Shown piece after piece: positions 63,350 to 64,000 of a stretch of DNA of 64,000 bases. Origin of the DNA: Nepenthes gracilis (Eukaryota > Streptophyta > Magnoliopsida > Caryophyllales > Nepenthaceae); NCBI GenBank assembly GCA_033239525.1, contig BSYO01000030.1, forward strand, positions 13,413,030 through 13,477,029, given 5' to 3'. The position numbers were made by a program, and so were the translations under genes. Positions within the stretch are counted from its first letter, which is position 1; the number at the start of each line of letters is the position of its first letter. Below the pieces are notes generated by a model. That model saw nothing but the letters and a program-made list of their open reading frames with translations. It searched no databases and was not told the DNA's origin.

Positions 63350-64000
63350 AGGTAGAAGTGGAGGAAGCACTCCATGGAGAAACTTATCACCATCCGGGAG
63401 GAGGTAAAGAAGTTGTTGGACATCGACTTCATCAGAGAAGTCTAGTACCCAGATTAGCTCTCCAACGTTATCCTAGTAAAGAAAAGCGATGGAAAATGAT
63501 AAATGTACGTTGACTTCACCGACATTAACAAAGCTTGCCCAAAAGACAGCTTCTATTTACTCAGGATTGACCTGTTGGTGGACTCAACATCTGGACATGA
63601 GCTGCTAAATTTTATGGATGCGTATTTGGGTTACAATCAGATCCGAATGAGCCTAGAGGACGAGGAACATTCCTCGTTCATAATGGACCAAGACACCTAC
63701 TGCTATAAGGTCACGTTATTTGGTCTGAAGAATACGGGTACCACTTATCAGAGGCTCGTGAACAAGATGTTCGAGAAGCAGATCGGCCGCAATATGGAAG
63801 TGTACGTCGATGACATGACCGTCAAGAGCAAGACCACCAATGATCGTATTCGCGACCTGGCTAAATCCTTCCAGATGCTCCGCGTGCATCAAATGAAACT
63901 GAATTCTTCTGAGTGCGTTTTCAGAGTATCCCCAAGGAAGTTCTTGGGTTTCATCGTCTCTCAACGAGGGATCGAGGTAAACCCGGAGAAGATCAAGGCG
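63350..64000 (+). pseudogene. Reverse transcriptase of element 2, truncated by the window
   Basis: A nearly complete RT N-terminus and palm: EKLITIREEVKKLLDIDFIREV, stop, YPD, stop, LSNVILVKKSDGK, two stops, then VDFTDINKACPKDSF. Further on are GYNQIRMS and YCYKVTLFGLKN, then YVDD at 63803-63814 followed by MTVKSK and KFLGFIVSQRGIE at the end. The stops stand at codons for Gln or Trp in relatives. Confidence 0.85.

Larger units (their letters stand above)
60013..64000 (+). mobile_element. Decayed Tat-lineage gypsy element 2, cut by the window end
   Basis: Same family and orientation as element 1: family A LTR, degenerate primer-binding site (TTAGCGCGTTCTATGAAAA after 60886), gag, protease and reverse transcriptase up to the last base. 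The domain order is less rearranged than in element 1, but stops are frequent. The rest of pol and the 3' LTR, if present, lie beyond the window. Confidence 0.85.

Overview
This is a 64 kb piece of an AT-rich, repeat-filled plant nuclear chromosome, most likely from a eudicot. That call rests on three intron-bearing or plant-specific genes and on the many plant-type LTR retrotransposon remnants. One base at 8761 is an N. I cannot name the species from the sequence.

Host genes. (1) 2519-2953 (+): a small secreted proline/tyrosine-rich hydroxyproline-rich glycoprotein, probably GPI-anchored. (2) 29539-33166 (-): a complete six-exon PIN auxin efflux carrier of the PIN3/4/7 type. I resolved the exons by hand; the joined frame is 645 codons plus stop and every junction keeps phase. 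(3) 52364-55895 (-): a complete four-exon class II HD-Zip transcription factor of the ATHB17 type, 236 aa, with an EAR-like motif, homeodomain, leucine zipper and CPxCE motif.

Mobile DNA. At least three LTR families are present. Family A (TGATGGG...CATCA, about 0.9-1.03 kb LTRs, Tat-lineage Ty3/gypsy) has two solo LTRs with 5-bp target duplications (4640-5668 and 18090-19120), related minus-strand LTRs at 21495-22409 and 50445-51375, and two decayed elements with internal regions on the plus strand (35001-about 43076, and 60013 running off the window end). Family B (TGTTGG...CCAACA, copia-like) has a minus-strand LTR at 24772-25834 with target duplication CATCT and a plus-strand LTR at 26371-27510. 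A third family (28049-28730 and 43862-44640) shows an LTR joined to a primer-binding-site-like sequence. Further remnants are a copia gag zinc-knuckle fragment (43077-43600), a long LTR-like block with nested tandem repeats (45186-48040), a related fragment at 11830-12350, and a SINE-like sequence at 11568-11720.

The most striking pattern is that the U3 part of LTRs from different families carries arrays of short inverted repeats built from GGTCAAC/GTTGACC. This contains the W-box core TTGAC, and the same palindromes recur in an unclassified repeat at 8040-9175. The two Tat elements also share a defective protease motif (D-N-E) and a stop at the same reverse transcriptase codon. Element 1 keeps traces of an antisense reading frame downstream of integrase and a roughly 40-bp tandem repeat.

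The host genes look functionally independent (cell wall, auxin transport, transcription). They are separated by long AT-rich spacers in which I see no supported genes.
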